Source: Mactra quadrangularis (lineage: Eukaryota; Mollusca; Bivalvia; Venerida; Mactridae). Taken from it: a stretch of DNA of 64,000 nt. The notes beneath the pieces are model-generated. The model saw only the letters and a program-made list of their open reading frames with translations. It searched no databases and had not been told where the DNA came from. The position numbers and the translations under genes are program-made. Below, piece after piece: positions 11,590-21,794 of the stretch. Every line of letters starts with the position of its first letter. Positions within the stretch are counted from its first letter, which is position 1. The stretch spans positions 32,030,380-32,094,379 of the forward strand of contig CM046303.1 in NCBI GenBank assembly GCA_025267735.1, in the 5' to 3' direction.

Positions 11590-12850
11590 TATTTTCGAAC
11601 ATAAAGATTAGTATGAAGTTTCCTTGGACGAATCCAAATTTAAACTATCTCGTTCCCTAATATTTTCGTACCTAGAAATGTGTACTGAAATTCCTGGAAA
11701 CTAATCCAAATGTAAGCATACATCCCTCAATATTTTCGGTCCATGACAAGTGAGTACGAAAGTTAAAAGGGGGCGAATCTTGATAATGTAAACTTAAGAT
11801 TCGCCCTCGGAACTTTCGTACATGACTTTCTGGTACGATAAGTTGACTGACGAATCGAAATGGTTACAAAAAAGTCCCCAGAACTTTATTTACCTATTCT
11901 CTGGTTTTGAAATCTGTGGACCGGAATGTAAATAGGTCGTATATATTGTTACGAAGTTTTTGGCGAACAAGTCTCCAAGCTTTTCATTGTACGAAAAGTT
12001 AGGGGACAAATCGAAATTAAAATTTCAAGGTTCGTCCTCAGAACTTTCGTACCAGAACTTTTCTGGTTACGAAAAGTTAAGGGACAAATTAAAATGGTTA
12101 GACTTAAGTGCCCAAGAAATTGTCTACTGTTTTTGGCGTGATATAACCTTAGGGTTAATACGCCGTAAAACACAATTTATTCGTTTCCAGAAATTTCGTA
12201 TTCAACTTTTTGTTTCAAAGTTTGGGGGCGAATTGAAATGTATGCAAGGTTCGTACCCAGAACTTTCATTCCCAACTTTTAATTGTTTCGAAAAATTGGG
12301 GATGAATCGAAATATAAGATTTGTCCCATGGACTTTCGTACTTTACCTTTTCAAAGTTTCGAAAAAATGGGGACGAATCGAAATGTAAACAGATTTGTCC
12401 CGAAATTGACTTTCTCAACTTTTTGTTATAAAAAAGTATTGGGACGAAACAAAATGTTAAAATTTGTCCTCTAACTCTTCATCTTTCAAAAAGTTTGGAA
12501 ACGTCGAAATTCGTCCTTAGAAATTTCGTACCTATCTTATTTCTGGTTAGGATAAGTTAATGGACGAGTCGAATTAAAATCGGATTAGTTTCTAGAAATT
12601 TCATAACCAACTTTTCTTGTTATGAAAAATTTGGGGATGAACCGATTTATAAATCAATTCATCTCCAGACATTTCGTACCCAACATGTACTGGTAACAAA
12701 AAGTTGAGCACGAATCAATAGTATGCAAGATTCGTCCCCAGAAATTTCGTCTTCAACTTCCTGGTTACGAAAAGTTAAAGGACGAATCGTTATGTATTCA
12801 AAGATTCGTTCCAAGAACTTTCATCCCGAACTTTTTATGGTTACGAACAG
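11590..12850 (+). repeat. Degenerate ~60-65 bp tandem array (TTCGTCCCCAGAACTTTCGT)
   Basis: Repeated motif TTCGTCCCCAGAACTTTCGTA..CAACTTTT then TGGTTACGAAAAGTTAAGGG and ACGAATCGAAATGT. Each unit is partly self-complementary (GGACGAAT versus ATTCGTCC; AACTTTT versus AAAAGTT). ORFs here, up to 142 codons, follow from the repeat. Confidence 0.85.
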
Positions 12851-12904
12851 CAAACAACAAAATGCCTATTAAACGTCAGGTAATAGAAATGTTTGAAGTA
12901 CATG

Positions 12905-13060
12905 GCATTCCATATGGTGTAGACCGACAATACTAACCTGAGCTTGACCTTAATGCAAGAATTTATTAAACTCGGTACTGGGTCTATTTTTGTCTTCATT
13001 AGTAAATCGGAAGCGTTCGGCAAAATACAGGTGTTTTACGATTAATTTTGATTTCATAAA
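12905..13060 (+). mobile_element. Fragment of the CCTGAGCTTGACC element family
   Basis: TAACCTGAGCTTGACCTTAA, TGCAAGAATTTATTAAACT, CTATTTTTGTCTTCATTAG and TTCGGCAAAATACA recur inverted at 52,900-53,063. Confidence 0.7.
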
Positions 13061-13094
13061 TAAACAAATGCTTTGGAACAGTGTCACAATATAA

Positions 13095-13120
13095 CCCCCC
13101 CCCCCCCCCCCAAAAAAAAA
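13095..13120 (+). repeat. Homopolymer C run followed by A run
   Basis: About 17 C followed by 9 A. It is a likely length-variable and sequencing-error-prone site. Confidence 0.9.
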
Positions 13121-13313
13121 GACTAATGTGTCCAAGATTTAAGTACAGCAGCGTGCCACTTTTACAAATTGATTCATAGTCGTATAAGTTATGAACGCGT
13201 GCATAACTGTATATGTATGTAATAAGGTAGTTTAAGCTCAGTTTAATATTGTCGCACAATGATTATTCAGTATTTTTTCACTTTTTTATTACTTCTTTTT
13301 ATTGCTTCTTCAT

Positions 13314-13561
13314 TATTGTTCGTTTTTTTTCAACTGTCAAAACATGAATAATTTCACGGTGAATGCGTTTGTAAAAATTATTGTTGTAATACACCCGTGA
13401 GTTTCCGAAAGTGTGTATTATTATTGAGTAAAGCTTCTTATTCCGTATGAAATGTTTTAGTCAGTATATTTTTAATAACAATTAGGCCGCCAGTACAAAA
13501 ACAATTCATTCAGTCACAGTGAAATAATTCAAGCTTTGACAGTTGAGAAAAAACGGACAAT
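13314..13561. mobile_element. MITE family TTGTTCGTTTTTT, copy 2 (248 bp)
   Basis: TATTGTTCGTTTTTTTTCAA at the left and GAGAAAAAACGGACAATG at the right, with inner arms CTGTCAAAACATGAATAATTT and AATAATTCAAGCTTTGACAG. Longer interior than copy 1. It ends 32 bp before the giant inverted structure. Confidence 0.85.
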
Positions 13562-13593
13562 GACACTCGATTCCTAAATCACCACGCATAAAG

Positions 13594-13672
13594 ACGTCGC
13601 TGAAGTTAGCAAAATTTTTTTGGTAGCAAAAGTGGCCACAAGTTGCTATTTTTGCTAGCAAAATTTTTTTTA
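13594..13672 (+). repeat. Left terminal cap of the giant structure
   Basis: GAAGTTAGCAAAATTTTTTT...GTGGCCACAAGTTGCTATTT, then GCTAGCAAAA. It matches the right cap (37,985-38,057) in inverse orientation and is itself partly palindromic around GGCCAC. Confidence 0.88.
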
Positions 13673-13799
13673 TGTGAATAGTGAAATATTAATTTAGTGC
13701 TAAAACCAGGTACCATAACCAGTTATAAAACATGGCAAGTCCGTTTGTCGGCCCTGATGCCTCTAACTAGTTACTGAACAACTCCTATGGGTTATGTTA

Positions 13800-16700
13800 C
13801 CATTTTTATAGACATGGGTAGTGCTACCCACTGATTTCGCCGGGTACTTGCGTATACAAGGCATGAGGTCCGACCTTGGGCTATCACGTGGGCACAGTGG
13901 CCAGCCTGGGAAAATTCCGTGGGCTCGGGCCAAAGACCACAAAGTGTCGGTACTTAACGTTTTGTGTATAAAATCAGCACTCAGATGGGCCATATTTCAG
14001 GGCTCGAACGTCGAGTTAAAGCGATTTCGCCCGGTACTGGCGTATACCAGGCAAGAGGTCCGACCAAGTGCTTTCACGTGGGCACAGTGGCCACCCTGGG
14101 AAAATTCCGTGGGCTCGGGCCAGAGACCACTTAGTGTCGGTACTTTACGTTTTGTGTATAAAATCAGCACTCAGATGGGCCATGTTTCAGGACTCGAACG
14201 TCGAGTTAAAGCAATTTGGCCCGGTAATGGCTCAACCAGGCGAGAGGTCCGACCTAGGGCTATCATGTGGGCACAGTGGCCACCCTGGGAAAATTACGTG
14301 GGCTCGGGCTAGAGACCACTGAGTGTCGGTACTTTTCGTTTTGTGTATAAAATCAGCACTCAGATGGGCCATGTTTCAGGGCTCGAACGTCGGTTTAAAG
14401 CGATTTTGTCCGATACTGGCGCATACCAGGCGAGAGGTCTGACCTAGGGCTATCCTGTTGGCCTAGTGGCCAGCCTGGGAAAATTCTGTGGGCTCGGGCC
14501 AGAGACCACTAAATGTCGGTACTTTACGTTTTGTGTAAAAAATCAGCACTCAGATTGGCCATGTTTCAGGGCTCGAACGTCGAGTTAAAGCAATTTTGCC
14601 CGGTACTGGCGTATACCAGGCGATAGACCCGACCTAGGGCTATCACGTGGGCATAGTGGCCACCCTGGGAAAATTCCGTGGGCTCTGGCAAGAGACCACT
14701 AATTGTCAGTACTTTACATTTTGTGTATAAAATCAGAACTCAGATGGGCTATGTTTCAGGGCTCGAACGTCGAGTTAAGTGATTTCGCCCGGTACTGGCG
14801 TATACCAGGCGATAGGTCCAAGGTAGGGCTATCACGTGGGCACAGAGGCCAGCCTGGGAAAATTCCGTGGGCTCGGGCCAGCGACCACTTAATGTCGGTA
14901 CTTTACGTTTAGTGTATAAAATAAGCACTCAGATGGGCCATGTTTCAGGGCTCGAACGTCGAGTTAAAGCAATTTCGCCCGGTACTGGCGTATACCAGGC
15001 GATAGGTCCGACTTAGGGCTATCACGTGGGCACAATGGCCACCCTGGAAAAATTCCGTGGGCTCGGGCAAGAGACCACTAAGTGTCAGTACTTTACATTT
15101 TGTGTATAAAATCAGAACTCAGATGGGCTATGTTTCACGGCTCGAACGTCGAGTTAAAGCGATTTCGCCCGGTACTGGCGTATACCAGGCGATAGGTCCG
15201 ACCTAGGGCTATCACGTGGGCACAGTGGCCACCCTCGGAAAATTCCGTTGGCTCGGGCCAAAGACCACTAAATGTCGGTACTTTACGTTTAGTGTATAAA
15301 ATAAGCACTCAGATGGGCCATGTTTCAGGGCTCGAACGTCGAGTTTAAGCGATTTCGCCCGGTACTGGCGTATACCAGGCCATAAGTCCGACCTAGGGCT
15401 ATCATGTGGGCACAATGGCCAGTCTGGGAAAATTTCGTAGGCTCGGGCTAGAGACCACTAAGTGTCGGTACTTTACGTTTTGTGTATAAAATAAGCACTC
15501 AGATTGGCCATGTTTCAGGGCTCGAACTTCGAGTTTAAGCGATTTCGCCAAGTACTGGCGTATACCAGGCGAGAGGTCCAAGCTAGGGCTATCACGTGGG
15601 CACAGTGTCCAGCCTGGGAAAATTTCGTAGGCTCGGGCTAGAGACCACTAAGTGTCGGTACTTTTCGTTTTGTGTATAAAATCAGCACTCAGATGGGCCA
15701 TGTTTCAGGGCTCGAACGTCGTGTTAAAGAGATTTAGCCCGATACTGGTGCATACCAGGCGAGAGGTCTGACCTAGGGCTATCCTGTTGGCCTAGTGGCC
15801 AGCCTGGGAAATTTCTGTGGGCTCGGGGCAGAGACCACTAACTGTCGGTACTTTACGTTTTGTGTAAAAAATCAGCACTCAGATTGGCCATGTTTCAGGG
15901 CTCGAACGTCGAGTTAAAGCAATTTCGCCCGGTACTGGCGATAAATCCGACCTAGGGCTATCACGTGGGCACTGTGGCCACCCTGGAAAAATTCCGTGGG
16001 CTCGGGCCAGAGACCACTAATTGTCGGTACTTTACGTTTTGTGTATAAAATCAGCACTCAGACGGGCCATGTTTCAGGGCTGGAACGTCGAGTTAAAGAG
16101 ATTTCCCCCGGTACTGGCGTATACCAGGCGATAGGACCAAGCTAGGGCTATCACGTGGGCACAGTGGCCAGCCTGGGAAAATTCCGTGGGCTCGGGCCAG
16201 AGACCACTTAATGTCGGTACTTTACGTTTAGTGTACAAAATAAGCACTCAGAAGGGCCATGTTTCAGGGCTCGAACGTCGAGTTTAAGCGATTTCGCCCG
16301 GTACTGGCGTATACCAGGCGAGAGGTCCGACCTTGGGCTATCACGTGGGCACAGTAGCCACCCTGGGAAAATTCCGTGGGCTCGGGCCAGAGACCACTAA
16401 TTGTCGGTACTTAACGTTTTGTGTATAAAATAAGCACTCAGATGGGCCATGTTTCGGGGCTCGAACCTCGAGTTTCAGCGATTTCGCCAAGTACTGGCGT
16501 ATACCAGGCGAGAGGTCCATGCTAGGGCTATCACGTGGGCACAATGGCCAGCCTGGGAAAATTTCGTAGGCTCGGGCTAGAGACCACTAAGTGTCGGTAC
16601 TTTACGTTTTGTGTTTAAAATCAGCACTTAGATGGGCCATGTTTCAGGGCTCGAACGTCGAGTTAAAGCAATTTCGCCCTTTACTGGCGTATACCAGGCG

Positions 16701-17775
16701 ACAGGTCCGTCCTAGGGCTATCACGTGGGCACAGAGGCCACCCTGGGAAAATTCTGTGGGCTCGGGCCAGAGACCACTAAATGTCGGTACTTTTCTTTTT
16801 GTGTATAAAATCAGACTCAGAAGGGCCATGTTTCAGGACTCGAACGTCGAGCTAAAGCGATTTCGCCCGGTACTGGGGTATACTAGGCGAGGGGTTCGAC
16901 CTAGGGCTATCACGTGGGCACAGTGGCCACCTTGGGAAATTTCCGTGGGCTCGGGCAAGAGACCACTAAGTGTCGGTACTTTACATTTTGTGTATAAAAT
17001 CAAGACTCAGATCGCCCATGTGTCAGGGCTCGAACGTCGAGTTAAAGCGATTTCGCCCGGTCCTGGCGTATACCAGGCAAGAGGTCCAAGCTAGGGCTAT
17101 CACGTGGGCACAGTGGCCACCCTGGGCAAAATTCCGTGGGCTCGGGCCACAGACCAAGCTAGGGCTATCACGTGGTCACAGTGGCCTCCCGGAGAAAATT
17201 CCGTAGACTTAGGAAAGAGGCCACTTAGTGTCGGTACTTTACGTTTTGTGAATAAAATAAGCACCCAGATGGGCTGTATTGCAGGGCTCTAACGTGGAGT
17301 TAAATCGATTTCGCTGGGTACTGGCGTACACCAGGTGAGAGGTCCGACCTAGGGCTATCACTTGGGCACAGTGGCCACCCTGAAAAAATTCCTTGGGCTC
17401 GGGCCAGAGACCACTAAGTGTCGGTACTTTACGTTTTGTGTATAAAATCAGCACTCAGACGGGCCATGATCAGGGCTCGAACGTCGAGTTAAAGCGATTT
17501 CGCCCGGTACTGGCGTATACTAGGCGAGAGGTTCGACCTAGGGCTATCACGTGGGCACAGTAGCTACCCTGGGAAAATTCCGTGGGCATGAGCCAGAGAC
17601 CACTGATTGTCGGTACTTTACGTTTTGTGTATATAATCAGCACTCAGATAAGTTTCATGGCTCGAACGTTGCTGTAAAGTGATTTGGCCTTGTTATGGCG
17701 TATTCCATGCCAGAGATCAGACCTAGGCCTGTCACCTGGGAGAATTGGCTATCCTGATAAAATTCCACTTGACCC
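13800..17775 (+). repeat. Left arm: ~190-bp tandem array, about 21 units
   Basis: Consensus landmarks in each unit, in order: CCACTAAGTGTCGGTACTTT, ACGTTTTGTGTATAAAATCA, GATGGGCCATGTTTCAGGGC, TCGAACGTCGAGTTAAAGCG, GGTACTGGCGTATACCAGGC, GGTCCGACCTAGGGCTATCA and CCCTGGGAAAATTCCGTGGG. Units are diverged, with point changes and small indels. 190 is not a multiple of three, so frames break each unit and the ORFs (up to 167 codons) are not credible genes. Confidence 0.95.
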
Positions 17776-18647
17776 TCGTTCTATCGGGTTTTTTTAAGAT
17801 TCCTTTAGGTAAGACTTAGTTTCAAGAGAAAATTGGCGTAACCAAGTAGTATGAACTCCGTCGATAATTCACCATTACAAAACATTACACAGATTGTTGT
17901 CATAATGGCTTTATGGCTTTTAATTTGCATTTTTTTTAGCTCGGCAAACCGCTAAATTCGCTTCTGACAGGTGCTTTTGTGTATTTGTGTCAATATTTTG
18001 AAAACCAATTTCAATGAAAAACCAAAATGCACTACTTGCCGTTGATACTTTAAATATAGCAATCAAAAACATTTTAAACTACAAAAATGCACTTGAAATG
18101 CAAAAAAATCTTGAATTTTAATTTTGACCCTGGTTAATTCGACGCGGCGGCTAAAAAATCAAGTAACTGCATTTAAGCTGTTTTTGTTTAAATTACTGCA
18201 AAAAGCAATTGTGGTGAAATTATCAAATTTGTCCCCTTTTAGAGGTAATGATAATGAAACAATTGACAAGTTGGGAATACATAGATCTAGTCGGGTATGG
18301 TAGGCAGCGAAGACTGCCATATTATAAATATATTATTCTAATTTCACCATAGACCATAATCAACAGATTTCGATGTAAATCTTAGGAGTCTGAAACTCTT
18401 AAACATAGATTAGTATTTTAATTAATTCTTAAACAGTTTTTTTTCTTGGAATAACTTAATAAGGTCTTTTATGATAATGGTTATTGTTTTTTAATCTGGA
18501 TAAAGATTTTCAGAGCCCAACACTCATTTCTTAATTCATGCTGTGGTTAAAGTTCGTTTGAACTGGCAAATGAACTACAGTTAATTTAAGCCGTAGTAAG
18601 CCGTAGCTGGAAGATTTGTGCGGTTTCAATACATATATTGCTACGAG
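17776..18647. other. Non-repeated spacer, no gene recognised
   Basis: AT-rich, no mirrored counterpart on the right side of the giant structure. No coding or RNA feature seen. Confidence 0.5.
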
Positions 18648-18948
18648 ATTGTCACAGTGGGAGCAGTAATCTATTGCTTAAGGATCGATCGGCCCTTGTT
18701 TCGAATCCCACAATGGGCATTGCTAGTTTCCATGAGCAAGAAATTAACCAGCGATTGTTTCCACCCACGTGTAAATGGGTACCTGGGTATAATTTGCACC
18801 AATTTGTCAGCTGCACTAATAAGCGGCGTAATAGGGAGACTGATAGAAATATACCAGTAGCCCGACGAGCAGGAATAATAGCTGTAAAGTCGGTAAAAGT
18901 GCGTAACATAAAAACTCCGACTATAAAATGCCATTGCATTTTTTATTA
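18648..18948 (+). mobile_element. tRNA-derived SINE family B, copy 1
   Basis: Head with CACAGTGGGAGCAG (A-box-like) and TTTCGAATCCC (B box). The body CATGAGCAAGAAATTAACCA, GTGTAAATGGGTACCTGG, ATTTGTCAGCTGCACTAATA and tail ACTATAAAATGCCATTGCAT are shared with 57,565-57,877. Confidence 0.88.
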
Positions 18949-19589
18949 AGCTCTACAGCCTTTGTAACCATGCATGAGTCTGTACACATCTGCAAAGTCC
19001 TATTATCATATCTATTTGACTATAAAATAACTTCTGATTCTTAAATCATAAAATATAGCAATTAAATTGAAGTATCAGTATGAGGGTGGGATATATTTAC
19101 ATGTCTGTGCTTAATATTTATAACTCTGGATTATTACTATCAATGTACAATTGGGTCCACACGTTTCTTTACAATTGTTATAATTAGATATTCTTCAAAT
19201 GTTACTAGAACGTAAAGCAGAGTATCGATAAAATATGGTGTCGATCTCAAAATAATAATTTTCATGATAAGAAAATAAACAATATTCTGTGTAAGATTTT
19301 TTGCCGTCTTTTATTGGTACGTTTTTGAACTGTAACATGAATACTAGCACAATATTTCAGTCATAAGTCAGTAAAATGAAGTAGCACGTTTAATTTGATA
19401 CGTTCTTTAAAAAGGATAGTATTTATGGATCATCCTTAATTGTCAAGCGTCTGCGATGTCTACTCTTTTTACTTCAAAGGTCATACAGCTTTCATCCGAC
19501 CCAACCCAAACCCAGTTATTTTTTAAAACGTTTGTTTTTAATTTTTTTATTTGAATTTTATCAACACGTTTTATTTGATTATTTACTGA
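18949..19589. other. No gene recognised
   Basis: AT-rich spacer between SINE B and the transposase remnant. Confidence 0.45.
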
Positions 19590-19650
19590 GGCCAGCTCAC
19601 CTAACCAACTTTCCTGGACATGTTTAACTTTACCAGTACTCGCTTACCTC
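19590..19650 (-). mobile_element. SINE family A tail fragment
   Basis: GCTCACCTAACCAACTTTCC...GGACA...CCAGTACTCGCTTACC is the inverse of the SINE A 3' body (GGTGAGTACCGGTTATAGAC...GGAAAGTTAGGTTAGGTG). Confidence 0.6.
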
Positions 19651-19654
19651 TTCA

Positions 19655-20115
19655 TCTCCCTTTATAAATTATTCCTAAATGTTTTCTTCGCACTTCCTTG
19701 GCAGCACATATCCAGACAACTACAGATAACAATTCTCTGGGATGTCGTCATACGGAACATATGCATTTGTAGATTTTACTATTAGCTGTGTGCTGAACGA
19801 AAATTCTGTACCATGAATGATAACGATTGAAAATGTTTAGACGTTTTCGTCGCTCGTGACCTTGTTTAGTACGAAGCTGACGCGTATTGTTAGGTGTTGC
19901 GAGTGGATGACCATTTGGGTATATTTTGTCGGCTTTAAAAGAACGCAGTTTTCAGGAAATGGCAGTGCTGCTGAACCGATTTGATTCATAAGCATATATA
20001 GGTGCGCGTCATTTTGATGGCCAAAAAAATCCTGATTCCACATATCTCATCAGGCCTGCATTGTCTATAACTATCTTATTGTTTTATACTGTATCTAAAC
20101 TTTACTATACACGTA
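19655..20115 (-). pseudogene. PIF/Harbinger-type DDE transposase remnant, frameshifted
   Basis: Read on the - strand, pieces in two frames resemble the Harbinger nuclease domain in the expected order. First is VIDNAGLMRYVESGF, then, after a one-base shift in a run of seven T, FFGHQNDAHLYMLMNQIG and LPFPENCVLL. After another shift come RYHSWYRIFVQHTANSKIYK and RHPRELL. Family members show the same G-x-x-N-D-A-x-x-x, L-P-F-P-x-x-C-x-L-L and V-E-H-x-x-A...K-x-Y-K...R-H-P-R series. At least one in-frame stop and two shifts show it is dead. It lies in the left spacer of the giant structure. It may be an unrelated old insertion, or a trace of an enzyme once carried there. No terminal repeats of its own were identified. 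Function is inferred from motif order only. Confidence 0.72.
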
Positions 20116-20321
20116 TCATGATCATTTCAGTGGTAAGTCATATGGAAATGCAAAAACACTTAGAAAATCAAGTTCATTTATTTTGCTTGGCCTAACAATT
20201 TGATTGAAAATTGCTTTGAGAAAATCCCTTCGATTTGTACGTATTCAGTCATCCGCTCTCCGTCTAAGCTGTCCGCGTATACATCTCTAATAAGCCATGC
20301 ATACATGATCAAACGCTTTAA

Positions 20322-20512
20322 TTTATTTATTGGAGTTAACGCCGTATCAACACAATTTAGGTCATTTCACGGCATCCAGCGCTCCTAACCTAGCTTTCAT
20401 GGACCATTGTCTATAACTATTACTCACCCATCCTTCCACTAGGCCGGAAACTTTTCCATATTATCTAATCAATGGGGAAAATCGACATTATTGTCAAATT
20501 TTCATGGGATCA
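20322..20512 (-). mobile_element. tRNA-derived SINE family A, head-truncated copy
   Basis: Inverse of the family tail and body: TATTGGAGTTAACGCCGTAT, CAGCGCTCCTAACCTAGCTT, GGACCATTGTCTATAACTAT and ATTATTGTCAAATTTTCATG. The tRNA-like head is missing. Confidence 0.88.
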
Positions 20513-20933
20513 TACGCTTTAAAATCAGTGTAATACTTTTATGATGATATTCAAATCAATCGCGATCGAATGCATGGCGGTCATCTCGTCTAATTACCTC
20601 CGATAATTTCAATCTTAATAAAGTTTGACTCTTTCCGGTTACTTCGTTCATCTCCGTGGATTGAGTGACGTCATAGAAAAATAGTTCGATATCCTTGCGG
20701 GTATTCATATCAAGGGGCATGTTTAACAACTTCATGTCTGTCGCTAGCTAGCGCTTTTTTGAAGGCTAGCTAGCCAGCCAATTTTGAGTAGCATATTAGC
20801 ACTCGCCTTGTGAAACGTGCCCAGTATAAAACGAAAAGTTTGGAACAGTTTGTTTTAAATGATTTCATGTTCAACAAGCGCTTAACTTAAAAATGATTAT
20901 AGAAAAAACATTCTCTAATTAACTCATATTAAA
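20513..20933. other. No gene; contains a CTAGCTAG-rich stretch
   Basis: TCGCTAGCTAGCGC and GGCTAGCTAGCCAGCC (20,738-20,780) are short self-complementary runs just outside the inner palindrome. A TGACGTCA-like site (GTGACGTCAT) occurs near 20,665. Confidence 0.5.
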
Positions 20934-20944
20934 CATGTATGTGA

Positions 20945-21398
20945 AGACAGCAGTAACAGCAGTACAGCAGTACAGCAGTACAGCCCTACTGCCAGAATTT
21001 TCGGCAGTACAGCAGTACAGCCCTACTGCCAGCAGTACAGCCCTACTGCCAGAATTTTCGGCAGTACAGCAGTACAGCTCTACTGCCAGAATTTTCGGCA
21101 GTACAGCAGTACAGCCCTACTGCCAGAATATTTGGCAGTACAGCAGTAGAGCCTTACTGCCAGAATTTTAGGCAGTACAGCAGTACAGCCATACTGCCAG
21201 AATTTTCGGCAGTACAGCCTTACTGCTAGAATTTTTCGGCAGTACAGCAGTAAAGCCTTACTGCTTGAGTTTTCGACAGTACAGCAGTAAAGCCTTACTG
21301 TTAGAATTTTCGGCAGTACAGCATTACTGTTAGAATTTTCGGCAGTAAAACCTTACTGTTAGAATTTTCGGCAGTAGGGCAGTACTGTTGCAGACTGC
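20945..21398 (+). repeat. CAGTA-rich minisatellite, left copy
   Basis: Repeats of GGCAGTACAGCAGTACAGCC followed by CTACTGCCAGAATTTTC, with variable numbers of AGTACAGC. CAGTA and TACTG alternate, so each unit can pair with itself. Confidence 0.95.
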
Positions 21399-21568
21399 TG
21401 TATCATTCTAGCAAATCATTCTTTATTTTGCCTCTCAGAATTCTCAGATCATAAAAGTTATATGTTTGAATTCTCTATAAGGTCCAAAATTAAAAAAAGA
21501 ACATATAGAGCCATTCTAGGATGTGGGATATGTTAAAATCAATACTATAAAATATGAAAATAAAAAAA

Positions 21569-21772
21569 GTTTGTTTGTTTTAATTGGGTTTAACGTCGCA
21601 TTCAACTCACATTTAGGTTATACAATGTATATACGACATCCAGCTCTTCCTACTATAATACCCTACCACGAGACTGACAACTCATGTATAGGGTATGACA
21701 TCGTACCGCGACCGGACTCGAACCCGTGATCTCCGGATTCGAAGTCAGACATGCTACGCCACTGCTGCAGCT
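21569..21772 (-). mobile_element. tRNA-derived SINE family C, left-arm copy
   Basis: On the - strand: head with GACTTCGAATCCGGAGATCA and GGGTTCGAGTCCGG (B box), body ATACCCTATACATGAGTTGT, tail GCGACGTTAAACCCAATTAA then AACAAACAAAC. It sits at the position mirrored by 30,520-30,733. Confidence 0.9.
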
Positions 21773-21794
21773 AAATAAAGAAGTAGAATGAAGG

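Noticed and set aside
11960..12388. 142-codon ORF
   Set aside because: Lies entirely in the ~60-bp tandem array, and its peptide is the translated repeat.
13821..14312. ORFs of up to 167 codons in the 190-bp arrays (both arms)
   Set aside because: They recur at the repeat period, which is not a multiple of three, overlap each other in several frames and break at each unit change; they are by-products of the satellite.
13800..17775. CRISPR-like regular repeats
   Set aside because: Tandem units without unique spacers in a genome with introns and SINEs; not a prokaryotic array.
19690..19725. U6 snRNA-like start (CTTGGCAGCACATAT)
   Set aside because: The match stops after about 15 bases, and the sequence falls within the Harbinger transposase remnant read on the other strand.
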